NCBI GenBank assembly: GCA_032718475.1
Contig: JAUCBJ010002497.1
Location: 62,001-126,000 of the forward strand
DNA from: Nemertoderma westbladi
Taxonomy: Eukaryota; Xenacoelomorpha; Nemertodermatida; Nemertodermatidae
Direction of reading: 5' to 3'
Length of the DNA: 64,000 bases
Shown here piece after piece: positions 22,409 to 33,393 of the stretch. The position numbers were made by a program, and so were the translations under genes. A model generated the notes under the pieces. That model was not told where the DNA came from and searched no databases. It saw nothing but the letters and a program-made list of their open reading frames with translations. How positions within the stretch are numbered: the stretch's first letter is position 1; every line of letters starts with the position of its first letter.

Positions 22409-24047
22409 AGCTGCTATATGAGTTTATCAATATTATAATTAGTTATAATTACGCTAGCGGGCGTCGCTGCCTACCCCTCTCGGCCCGCGGACAGCGCAAG
22501 ATCCTCAGTGCTGGTGTACTTTCGCCGTTGTGCCTATCGCCAACGTAGTAGCTGCACAACGACCACAACAACCAGCGCGAGTCACTCCACCGTCCGTCCC
22601 AAAGGCTTAGATTTACTTAAGGTTCTTACTGGAGAGTTAGGGCTACTTTCACAATTGCGACTCGCTACTGTAAACACACTTTAGTAGTAACATTCACCTA
22701 TAAACACACAAATTCCACACAACTGTCACAAACCGCACACATTCGGGCCATTTGTCCGTTAGTCAAGTGCCTTCCAGAATGCCACGTTATTATTGGGTAT
22801 CCTGGGATACTAGCAGTATGCTATTTATTCCTTATGCTATTCAATGGGGCAAGCCTTTATTGTTCTTTTAACTCACTTCTAATTCTAGCATGGTTGTTGC
22901 CATGGTGACATTATGGAAAGCTAGCAGTAGAATTAGGGTAACTCTCATGCATACAGATCTGGGATGCTATTTAATAGTAATTCTTTAATTGTCAATATTC
23001 CTCTTTATACATGATTTTATGAATTTTATCGGCTATTGACTATATATTGGAGATTCTCGCACACTAATATACTTAATAGGGTGAATCTCCGCTCCCATGA
23101 TCTATTAATTTATGGAATTTTGGGAATGTTATAAATTGTATAAAAATGACAATTTATCAAATTCATTAAAAGATGAATTTAAATTTATTCCCATAAATTT
23201 TATTATTTAATATTAAATAGACACAATTTTATTCCAGAACATGTCTGGGGACTGGGATCCCTGATTCTAGGAAATTGGTCTTTTTAAGAATATCGGTAAG
23301 TGCTACGATATCTTAATCGACTAGAATTTTAAATGATCTGAAATTTGACAGATTTTATAAATATTAATAGTTAATATTTAGGATGGGCACCAGTTTATTC
23401 CAGAACTTGTCTGGGGACGTTAACCACTGATTCTAGAATTTTGTCTTTCAAGTATATCGGTGGGTGCCGCGATATCTTAATCGACTAGAATTACAGATGG
23501 TCAAAAGGTTTAACAGATTTATTTTGCGTTTTACGCTACTGTTAAAGGGACATCACGCTACTATATGTATTATTTAATATACGGTATGAGAGCAATATCG
23601 CAAGAAGCAATGTCAGTGAGAAGAGGCAAGTCGTTTCCAAGGTCTACCCAGAGCTTGGTTTAGCCGAGACACGAGGATCTGAATTTTGCATTCCTAATAC
23701 TCTACTTACCAATAAAACTTGAATATAGTAGGAGCTTTATTGTACTTTAATAAGTACGGATATTTCATCTTACTGTAGTCACGTATTTATAATGTAATAC
23801 GAACAGTAAGGAAAGAGAAAAAGAATTATTTCTCGCCGTCGCACTAAATATATAATATATAAGTAATTAAGTAATAAACGCGAATATATATATGGCACTA
23901 ATCTACTAAATAATCGCTAAAATAACATTCTACTAAATAAAATTAAAGAAAACGATTATAATAAAATTACATAATAATACATACATAAATATAAAATAAT
24001 AAAAACAAATATAAAATAATATAGTCACACACCCACTCCAGACGCTG
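22409..24047 (-). other. B1 non-coding spacer
   Basis: AT-rich, homologous to the B2 spacer at 48036-49693. Contains a tandem duplication of about 180 bp at about 23225-23520 (each copy with ttattccagaac...gtctggggac). No ORF of note. Confidence 0.7.
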
Positions 24048-24299
24048 TTACGTTGGGGAGTCCCTAGATGTTTTTTGGATTAGGGAGGTGGTCGTGGGAA
24101 GAGTATCTTGCCTTCCATAGTTTCCAGACAGTTCTCGGTCTCTTTCCAGTAAACATAAACGACCAACTGGGCGATTGAGCTGCTGTGTCTCGAAGACAAT
24201 TCCAGGTTTCCTCTTCGTCCTGGAATAGTGACGATAGAAACATCGCTTCAAATACACGATGGCCTTACAAAGCCGATTCCAGGATCTATAGTGGTCCAT
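24048..24299 (-). pseudogene. B1 pol tail remnant
   Basis: 84-codon frame with SWNRLCKAIVYLKRCF, matching the post-RNaseH segment in B2 (47780-48035). It joins directly, out of frame, to gag sequence at about 24300, so protease, RT, RNaseH and integrase are all deleted. Confidence 0.75.
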
Positions 24300-25123
24300 C
24301 GCTCCCGGCAGGAGAGGTGAGAGATCTTTCAGTGTCTTTCCCGCTGTCTTCCTCTTGAGAAGCCTGGCTTTCGCCGTCGTCTGTATAACACACTGGTATT
24401 ACCTTTCTCGTAGAAACGGGTTTCTCACTTACCTTATTTTCCGGTGTCTTCTCTCTGGACTGTTTTAGGAGCTGTAATTTTACCTCTCCATCTAAGAATG
24501 ACATGAGATCAGCCATGGTAGGGTCTCTTCGTTATGGTTCCATCATATATAACACTTTCTTGTCCCAGCGTGTACCTACTCCACCTTTGGGCAAAGTAGA
24601 TGCTAAGGCTCCTACAACCATAGAATTCTGGTATCTTACCTAACCAATCTAGTTGTCTACAGATCTCCTGAATCTCGTCGGAAAACTCTATAATCCCGCT
24701 GCTAAGAAACTTTCGGGGCGCCATTAATTTCGCATATAAATACCTAGCTATGTTAGTCCTATTACCATACCTGATGTTTAGTGTATCCCAAACTTGTCTT
24801 AATCCATCTGGATGTCCAATAAACTTTAACGCCATTAACTTGGGAGATCCTTCCAAGCACTCGATGAGGAATCTCAGTTTCTCTCCGTTAGATAGCACAG
24901 AGTTCTGTATGTTATTTTTGTAATATTCATTAAAAGGTAACCATTTCATCTCATCTCCATTGAACTTGACGATCTCTCCCACCTTTACCGCTTGACGGGC
25001 TTCGGTTCTAGCCATTTGACGCGTAAAACTTTCTTGGGCCAACGTGTTATTTAATATCGAGTTATCGGTATATAAATTTCTCGGATTATTATCAAGTCTA
25101 TATGGAATATCATTGTCAACAGG
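24300..25123 (-). pseudogene. B1 gag, C-terminal part
   Basis: Continues the gag that begins at 60140 and is cut by element A. Contains the BEL Gag segment KFNGDEMKWLPFNEYYKNN and LRQVWDTLNIRYGN (aligned with B2 43000-43490), then a frame change and the segment MADLMSFLDGEVKLQLL. Zinc knuckles are lost in the deletion. Confidence 0.8.
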
Positions 25124-25267
25124 TTTATTATAGAATTATATTCTCTAAATGCCGTGGATTTTCAAAATTTTATTTTATTCGAATTTACTTTGTTATAAAG
25201 ATTACATTAAGTCCTCATTTGTATTTACTATATCTATTTATACGATGATTATTCAAGTGGTTCAGTA

Positions 25268-25343
25268 GCTCAGTCGGTAAAGCGTTGGAAATTATATGTA
25301 GTAGGTATTGAGTTCGAATCCTTGTAGGTGTGAATTATTTTTT
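25268..25343 (+). promoter_or_regulatory. tRNA-like Pol III A/B box pair inside LTR A
   Basis: TAGCTCAGTCGG (25268-25279) matches an A box and AGTTCGAATCC (25313-25323) a B box, at tRNA spacing, followed by a T6 tract at about 25338-25343 that could end Pol III transcripts. Acceptor and T-stems do not pair well, so this is tRNA-derived, not a functional tRNA gene. The same module lies in the 3' LTR at 56300-56375. Confidence 0.65.
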
Positions 25344-25510
25344 GTGCAGAATTTCAACTCATTTAAATTGACCGCTACAAATTAAATTGCATTTGCCTGT
25401 ACCTAGATTAACCAATGGGACTGTAGTTATTAGATAGTAACCAATGTCGTGCAAGTTGTATATTCGCTGGACCAATAGTTATCTTTAAAAACCTATTAGA
25501 ACTCATAGAA

Positions 25511-25532
25511 CAATCGAGAATTTTCTCGATTG
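25511..25532 (+). promoter_or_regulatory. Perfect 10+10 dyad upstream of TATA in LTR A
   Basis: CAATCGAGAA and its exact reverse complement separated by TT. The centre reads GAAttTTC, the head-to-head heat-shock-element unit. It ends 18 bp before TATATAAG. Identical in the 3' LTR (56543-56564). Confidence 0.6.
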
Positions 25533-25550
25533 ATTGCAGCACAAATTTGC

Positions 25551-25558
25551 TATATAAG
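25551..25558 (+). promoter_or_regulatory. Candidate TATA box of LTR A
   Basis: TATATAAG. A start near 25580 would place AATAAA (25606-25611) within a short R region. A competing candidate is TATAAA at 26697. Which one drives the element is not decided by sequence. Confidence 0.5.
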
Positions 25559-26965
25559 GTGCGATTTCGTTCATTAGTTATTCTAATTAGTTTATAATCT
25601 TTTGTAATAAAAGTTAGAAATACTTGTTACATCTGCCCTTTTCTATCCTGTTTTACTACGGTGAACTTAACTGAGGGACAAGATGGCAGGCTAAACATCG
25701 GGCCACAGCAGTGAACGGGAACATCTGAGGAATGTAGAAAGGAGACAACCCGCAATATCATTCTTGAGTTATTCGCCCATCGCCTGAAAGGTTAGACAGC
25801 GTTCAATGCCTTGCTACCTAAGTATAAGACCAAAGATCGAATGTAGAGGTAGTAACACGCTGTGCGCTAAAAATTACATCTAGGGACCGTACTGTCTTAA
25901 TTCAGAGAAAACCCGCAGTAGACCTTCATATTCCTACGGGGGAGAGGAGAGCAGGCAGAGATACTAGTACACAGATAGGACGTAGGCACACCGGTACAAG
26001 GCATACACATTGGTAGGGTGCAGCAAACTGTACGCCTAACTCTTGCCAAGTACAGGTGCGCCTGTGACTATTTGTAGTACAACGGTGTCCATTGCATTAG
26101 AACTTGTAGGCCAGAAGGGTTACTGTGTTTTACCTGAATTAGGATTGTACCGTTCAGGCGGTAGGGCAGTTTACAACTAGGCGCAAAATAAATTGAGGCT
26201 ATTTAGGGATACTAACATCTACCGTGTCCCCGCCAACATTCTGTTAGGAAGTTGCTGTACCCATCTAGGCAACCAAAATTCTAGATAGGAACACCAGGCT
26301 AGCTATTAGTAACTGTACGCCTACTGTAGTAAACTAACACATTTCATCTTAGTATTAGGGACCTGGTAAATTAAATTGCCGAATTCTGGGCGTAGTATTA
26401 ACCTTATGCCTGAATTTGAGTCCTGGAAATACAAAAAAGGGAAGGAGCCTTATCATTCGTGAGTATTGGACCTACAAGTTACAAAATTAGAATATTCGTA
26501 AAATGTACACCGGACCCAGTAATTATATATATGAAGGAGCAAAACTGACTTTGACTGTTTAGAATTAACACGCGCGCGTTAGAAATTATTTACACCTCAA
26601 AATACATAAAATTAACTTTTGTCCGTACTGCGCTTTGCCCGCTAGTTAGACATCTCTAGATCTCTGCACCTAGCTAGCGTCTTTTTCGCCCAACCATATA
26701 AATCACACCGCGGCAAAGTATATGAGCGCCCTTAGTCCGTCAGTGAGTCAGCCTGATTTTAGGATTCGCTGCGCGGGATTTTGTTTTATCGAAGTTTGTC
26801 CGTTCGTAGACTGTTTTCTGCCTCACCGGTTATAAGAGACCGATACTGCAATATATATTCGCTTACTTGGAGTTTACTGTTTTGGTGAGAAGGTCGGATT
26901 ATGATTTGATTCACAAACTTTACAGTAGGATATTGCAGGGTATTTTGTTACTGTCTCTTCGCATA

Positions 26966-27773
26966 GTAGGAATATGTTTTACTGAACTACGGTTCGGTAG
27001 GACTAAAGTTATTTGAAAATTCTGTATTTTGAGGTAAAAGTTTATATTTGATTAGCTAAGTGCTAATTTTTTGAAATAAAATTTTGATTTGAACCGCGTG
27101 TAAAATATTTTGGAATTGAATACCGGTGTTTAAAAAGGGTTTAAATACCATATTGTACCGGTACAAAATTTTCGTAAAAGTAAAACTTAACTCTTTTGTT
27201 TTTCAGGATTCAGAGCTCATTTCTAGACTGTAACGAGAGCAAGACCGTGTTTAGCAAGTTTCCGAGATAGATAACTCAACAACTTTGGTTGGGAAAATCG
27301 CACTTCGTCCGCAACGCTGGAAACGGAAAGGTTCACGTCCGGTTTGTATCTGGGAATCTGTTTTTCTGGAGAATCATTGGAGGGGGTGAGTTCGAAAAGT
27401 TGCATAAATAAGTTAGGCATTACCGTATTAGTTAAAATTATTGTGGGTTCCACTGTCTCAAGTATTTATGCATTCCGTACGATTTCTTTGTTTATTGCTG
27501 AATTAGTCCGTATTATTGTATTTAATTTACCTTTTGATAACGTATATCGTTTCTGATTTATTTGTTATAAAATTGGCCGGTAGGCTAATTTTATTATATA
27601 CTTATTCCGTGACATTTATTTGCTGTAAAATTGGCCGCTAGGCTAATTTTATCCATCTGCTATAAAATCGGCCGGTAGGCTAATTTTATATGACTGTAAT
27701 TAATACCGTTTTGATACAAATACGGTAAGTTTGATACTTTGACACTCACTTTACTTGACTTACAACTACCGAA
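26966..27773 (+). other. Element A leader
   Basis: Runs from LTR end to gag ATG. No tRNA-complementary primer-binding site beginning TGG directly after the LTR; the sequence starts gtaggaatatg. Contains three hairpins at 27569-27687. Confidence 0.7.
27569..27687 (+). repeat. Three near-identical leader hairpins
   Basis: Each is 24 nt: a 10-bp stem (AAAATTGGCC with GGCTAATTTT, one G-U pair) and a tetraloop GGTA, GCTA or GGTA. Positions 27569-27592, 27627-27650 and 27664-27687 (the third has one mismatch). They lie 80-200 nt before the gag start, where packaging or dimerisation signals are expected. Confidence 0.8.
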
Positions 27774-30700
27774 ATGAGTGACAAACAAGACTATACGAAG
27801 AATACACAAACCGACTATGACTCATGTAACGCGGATAAGTCAGAAGCGGAAGAACCACAGGGGAAGACTCGTGAGCCTACCGAACCTACACCGTGCGCGT
27901 CACCAGTACATCCAACGGGAGTACCGGATGCCGTAGTACGAGGCGACGGCAGGACCGAGGATTTTCTAACGGTCCCGCAACCTAGATATAGGGAAACGGA
28001 CATGGTAAGTTCAGTAGGAAGCCAGGAAAGCGTTGTTAGAAGCGTCGGAGGTTACATGGCGCATATTACTAGGAGTATTGGAGAAGGCCAACGCATATTA
28101 GACGAGTTGACCGCTCCGATGTCTCGATTCGAGTTCTACACTCTACAGGTGAGAGTACAAAGCAGAGTACATAAGTCCGTAGATAATCTAATTGGTCTAC
28201 AAGATCTAGCTAGACAGAGACAGGATATGGACACACAGTTTAGAATCCTCGAGAAATTAATGATCGCTAGAGAGAAACTGATTCAGTTTAAGACGACCGT
28301 TAGACAGATACAACAGGAACAAGCAGACCAGTTGCTAGGTGAGTCGGTTTCCGACGAGTTATTACAGCCCGAGGAAGAACAGGAACTGTACCGACTGGAT
28401 GGACAATTGAAACATCTGACGGATCACTTACGTATGTGCGGCGAAGACGTCGGCGATTTGGAAACCGTGCCGGAATATACGAGGGGAACTTCACCCGTAC
28501 AAATCGAATCGGCACCGGAAATACTGGACCAATCGTTAGTGAGTATTCGCAGCGAAATTGGCGAGGTAAGTATAGTGACGTCAGAAATTTCTAGACAGCA
28601 ACAACAGTACCACAGACAACAACGAGAAATGGAAGAACAAACTCAATTGTTAACTGTACAAGCAGCTGTAGAGGAAGAGAAGCTACGCGTTGCAAATGTT
28701 GCGAGAATTTCTCATCTGCAAGAACAAGCCGAGTTGGAAGCGGCTGAGATGGAAAGGTTGGAGCTAGAAATAGCACAAAGAACAGCAGCAGCGGAGTTAG
28801 CGCAACGAGCGGCAGCAGCCGAGTTGGAACGACAAGCGGCAGCGGCTGAGTTGGAACGACAAGTGGCAGCAGCGGAGTTAGACAAACAAAGGCGAGTTTC
28901 GGAAGCCCGAGCCGAGTTGAAAAAACGACAAATAAAGGCTCAATCAGCTATACGACAAGCGGAGTTCGAGGCGCAACAACAACAGACGGAACAACGTGAG
29001 AAGGAAGTTAAACTTCATTTCGAACTCGAAAGGAAGGCGAGAGAACTAGCCGAAGCCAAGGAAAATCTGGATCTTCTAGCCCGCGATCGATCGATGAGAT
29101 CTCGTGACGGACATGATTTGGACCAGATAGAGGTAAGGCACCGTCAAATTCAGGAACGAATGAAGGAAGGAAGTGTAGGGGCACCTGGGCGAGAAAGACA
29201 ATTAGTTAAAGACTTATGTCAAAGATTCCCTCAAGTAACTCCTATGTTTGCACCAGTTACGACTAAGGAACCTGTTTCGATTGCGGGTAGTAGTAATATT
29301 TCTCCTATCCATTGTGCGACGGAACACAGGTTTGTTATTCCGGACAAGTTCATACCGCCAAGAGCAACACCGTCGCCTATTCTGAAAGTCAAGGTAAGTA
29401 ACCCACCGATTACCGATCGTAGTAGTTTATTGCCCGGACCTGCACTACTAACGACAAAACAGGTGAGTCCACCTTCGACACCAAAACCCGTTACGCACTA
29501 CACATACCCAATGACGTTTAGGCCTACAAGGCCTTTAGATTCAAACGCTGTCACTCGACCACCGGTTCAGTTTACATCGCAATCTACGACTTCGAGGAAG
29601 ACCTGCGAGCCTACCGAACAATGGAGACCAGTGGATACGCGACCGTTTAATCAGTTTACATCGCAATCTACGACTTCGAGGAAGACCTGCGAGCCTACCG
29701 AACAACGGAGACCAGTGGATACGCGACCGTTTAATCAGTTTACATCGCAATCTACGACTTCGTGGAAGACCTGAGAGCCTACCGAACAATGGAGACCAGT
29801 GGATACGCGACCGTTTAATCAGTTTACATCGCAATCTACGACTTTGAGGAAGACCTGCGAGCCTACCGAACAACGGAGACCAGTGGATACGCGACCGTTT
29901 AATCAGTTTACATCGCAATCTACGACTTCGAGGAAGACCTGCGAGCCTACCGAACAACGGAGACCAGTGGATACGCGACCGTTTAATCAGTTTACATCGC
30001 AATCTACGACTTCGAGGAAGACCTGCGAGCCTACCGAACAACGGAGACCAGTGGATGATGTTCCGAAGCGGAACGTTAGAATTCGGACGACGCAACGGAC
30101 ACGAGCACGTCGACCACCGTATCCAGGTGACAGTAGTACTTCAAGCGAGTCGGATTACCCGAAACGCGAGGTATTTAGAACAGGAGCGGCCGACGAATGT
30201 AAACGTGAGCGTTCAGATAATTTATTTATCGATAATCCTCCACAAAATACACCAATACAAAGGGCGTTACAACCAACGGATGCGATCAGTACTCAACAAT
30301 TTGCCGACATTCTGAGACCAGTTGTCAACAAGTTGGCCCAGATCGAGGAACGCTTGGAGGAAGTTCACACCGACAGTTCGAGAAACACCGAATTCGAACA
30401 CTCTAGACACCCGAACATTCAGCAAAGACCGACACCTTTGAGGAACACCTCGAATCAAAGAAAAGCGCCAAGAAGAGAGAACATCAACCAGGTTGCCAAC
30501 CCAGGACGCGAAACTTTGAACGTTGCCGAGGAAATAGCGAAATTCGCAGCTAGACAAGGACTACCGGTGCAACAACCACCTAAGTTTTCCAGTAACTCTA
30601 AACATTGGCACACTTTTGTAGACTACATTGAATCTCAGATTGCTGTGTGTGCTTTTACATCGAGAGAAAAATTCAACTACCTGTTACAAACGCTGACGGG

Positions 30701-33392
30701 AGAACTGAAACGTCTAGCGGAGACTTTTGTCGGTGTACCAGATGCCTTCGAATTAGCGTACGATCGCTTAACATCGATTTACGGAGGCACCGTAAGTATG
30801 GCTAAGTCAGTGATAGAAGAACTCTGTAAGGGGGGGGCTATTACAAAACCCGTTGACTTACTGAAATTGGCTGACGAGATTAAAAACGCCATTACTACAC
30901 TACGCTCAATTGGACAACTTGACTACGCAAACACTCCTACAGTCCTATTGAAAATAATAGGAAGATTGCACCATCGACTTCGTCGGGAGTGGCGAAAAAT
31001 CGAATATCAGCGAGAAGAACGAGGTGGATTCTTGAAGTTGGAAGATGTCTACTTATTGATATCCAGAGAGGCAGTAGTGGAGACTCGTTCGAACTACACG
31101 GACCAACACATCGTAGCAGAAGGAATCACCCTACCGTCATCAAACAGACAGAAACCACCAATGACATCCACAAAGACGGTCACCTACGCTACACCGACCG
31201 AAACCCGACAATTTTCAGACGGTAGTAAAGTGTCTGCACCTATAGGGACCAAACAGACCAGACAACAACTAACTGCCGACTTCAGCGGTTGCCAATATTG
31301 CGAACGGATTGGTAAGCGACATACTAGCCACAACTTAAGGGGATGTCGACTATTCCGTGAATTAAACTCAGAGGAACGACGGCTTCAAATAAGACCGTTA
31401 GATTCTTGTTGGCGGTGTACGCAACATGGACATGTCCGTAAGGACTGCCCAAATACAGACACCTGTCCTTACTGTGGACGCAACCATGACGGTCTGCGCC
31501 ACATGGACAGTCATACGCCGACCAAACGCTTCATAAGGGAACACCCGGAAGCTGCAGCAAAATGCAATAGTGCATACAAAACACGCGAATCGAGAACAAC
31601 ACCAACATTCGTGACGCATATTAGGGATTGCTTCTCAGAACAATCCGGATCATCAGATGAAGAGTCGGAAGACGACGACGTTTATTTCGGTACTGGGGAC
31701 GAACAACCATCGATTGCACTTCTGACGCCTGATCAACTAAAGGGGTTTAGTGTAATTCCCGTTAAGATTACAGGCACAAAGGGGAGCAAAAGGATCTACG
31801 CTATCCTAGATTCAGCCTCATCTCACAGCTACGTAGATGAGAAGGTAGCTGATGTCGTCACAGATCTCAGACAAGGTAAGCACATAAAGTACACTGTAAG
31901 TAGTATGCATGGACAACATGCAATACCAGTGACACGAGTTAAGTTAAACTTGGACACCCTTCTTCCGAAATCGCAACATAGCGAAAAGGAGAGGTCTTTG
32001 TTACCCTTTAAGGATTTGACTTTTGCGGCCACCAAGGACTTTAGTAACCTACTGGGTCCAGTGCCGGAACAATCCCTAGATGACCGTAAGTATTTCAGAC
32101 ACCTCGGTGTACCTGAATGTCCTGTCAACTATAGGTCGGTAGCAATGCTGATCGGGACGGACCAATTCAACCTACATCAAGTGTGGGAAACCAGACCATC
32201 GGTAGTCGTAGCGGGAAACGTTTACGCCTGTAGAACTCCGATAGGGTGGTATACTCGAGCGCCTGTGCGCACACTGGATATAAGTGATGAGGAAGACGAT
32301 GTACAAAGTACATGTAGTTTACTAACTACAACTTCGATTCATTCCTTTTCACCTGACATAGACTATACTACACTACGTTCGACAAAACACGACAACGTTA
32401 CAGGTACGACGTGTGTAGCAAATACGATAAGTCACAAAGAGCAGCCAATCCACAAGGTTAGTATAGAGCGTGAGAAGAAGACGAGTCAGGCAGAGGTTCC
32501 ATCGACGACAGATGATAACGCCGGAAGGCTTGCGAGTCTATCTACACCAATAACTTTAATGATGCCCGTCGATATCGATGTTGACACATTAAAGAATTGT
32601 CAAGTGGAACAAGCTGAACTAGACAAAGAGTTAACAGAGAAAACTATCAGGTGGTTAGAACAAGATACAGCAGAACCCGGTAGTTACGAACCGTGTATGT
32701 CGGAACAAGAGAAACAATCTTTGAAGATCATGGAAGATACTATCTGCCAGACGAAAGACGGACATTATGAGGTAGGGATGCTATGGCGTAACCAACGTCC
32801 TAAACTTACAAATAACTATCCGCTAGCCTTACGACGCTTACACTCAATACGACAACGTTTATTGAAGGACGAGAAAGCCCATCTGCAGTATAATACTCAG
32901 ATGGAGACGTATTTGACTAAAGGATACGCTATCAGGATGACAAACCCAGAGATTATGACAGACCAGACATACTATTTGCCACATCACTACGTGAGACACC
33001 CCGACAAACCTGATAAAGTACGCGTAGTTAACGACTGCGCGGCCCTGTTTGAAGGAATGTCTCTCAACAGTGAGTTGATGGATGGACCAAACATGAATAA
33101 TTATCTCATGGGGGTGATTATGCGCTTCCGTCAGCGCCAAGTAGCATTTACTTGTGACGTAGAAGTGATGTTTCACCAAGTGCGAGCGTTAGAGCGAGAC
33201 AGAGACAGTTTGAGGTTCCTCTGGTACCCGGATGGAGACTTAAGTCAACCACCGGCGACTTACCAAATGCAAGTTCGCGTTTTCGGTGCCAGGGACAGCC
33301 CAAACTGCACTATGTACGCCCTAAAACAGACTGCTAGGGATCAGAAACATATGTATGACCCAGAGGTAATCCAGATCGTTACAGAGTTGTGA
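27774..33392 (+). pseudogene. gag-pol: Element A gag-protease-RT frame, with in-frame UGA and truncated RT
   Basis: One frame of about 1,870 codons. Gag: acidic N-terminus, Gln/Glu/Ala-rich coiled coil (about 28560-29120), 28-residue repeats (29560-30053), BEL capsid-like part (30560-31100), then zinc knuckles including CWRCTQHGHVRKDC (31408-31450). Protease: ILDSAS active site near 31805. The RT fingers/palm begin near 32870; CDVEVMFHQVRALERDRDSLRF carries the first catalytic Asp in a 22-residue block at 33153-33218, typical of BEL/Pao. Lesions: UGA at 29772-29774 in repeat unit 3, where sister units have TGC, and a UGA at 33390 created by a deletion that also removes the YxDD block. Confidence 0.88.
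29560..30053 (+). repeat. 84-bp coding repeat in element A gag, six copies
   Basis: Units encode 28 residues beginning QFTSQSTTSRKTCEPTEQ. Each contains one copy of the dispersed ggaagacctgcgagcctacc motif (29596, 29680, 29764, 29848, 29932 and 30016). Unit 3 has TGC changed to TGA and R changed to W. Confidence 0.93.
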
Positions 33393-33393
33393 C

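Larger units (their letters stand above)
25129..26965 (+). repeat. Element A 5' LTR (1,837 bp)
   Basis: Begins TATAGAATT and ends TTCGCATA, as fixed by comparison with the 3' copy and the TSD. Ends are thus TA...TA rather than TG...CA. Contains a tRNA-like box pair (25268-25323), a perfect dyad (25511-25532), TATATAAG (25551-25558), AATAAA (25606-25611), and a second TATAAA (26697-26702) with a TCAGT initiator-like sequence 38 bp on. Confidence 0.92.

Noticed and set aside
25261-25345. Functional tRNA gene
   Set aside because: A and B boxes are present, but acceptor and T stems do not pair and the anticodon arm is poor; called tRNA-like only.
33390-33392. Programmed frameshift or intron at the RT stop
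   Set aside because: The catalytic block is absent on both sides, so a deletion explains stop, frame change and missing motif together.
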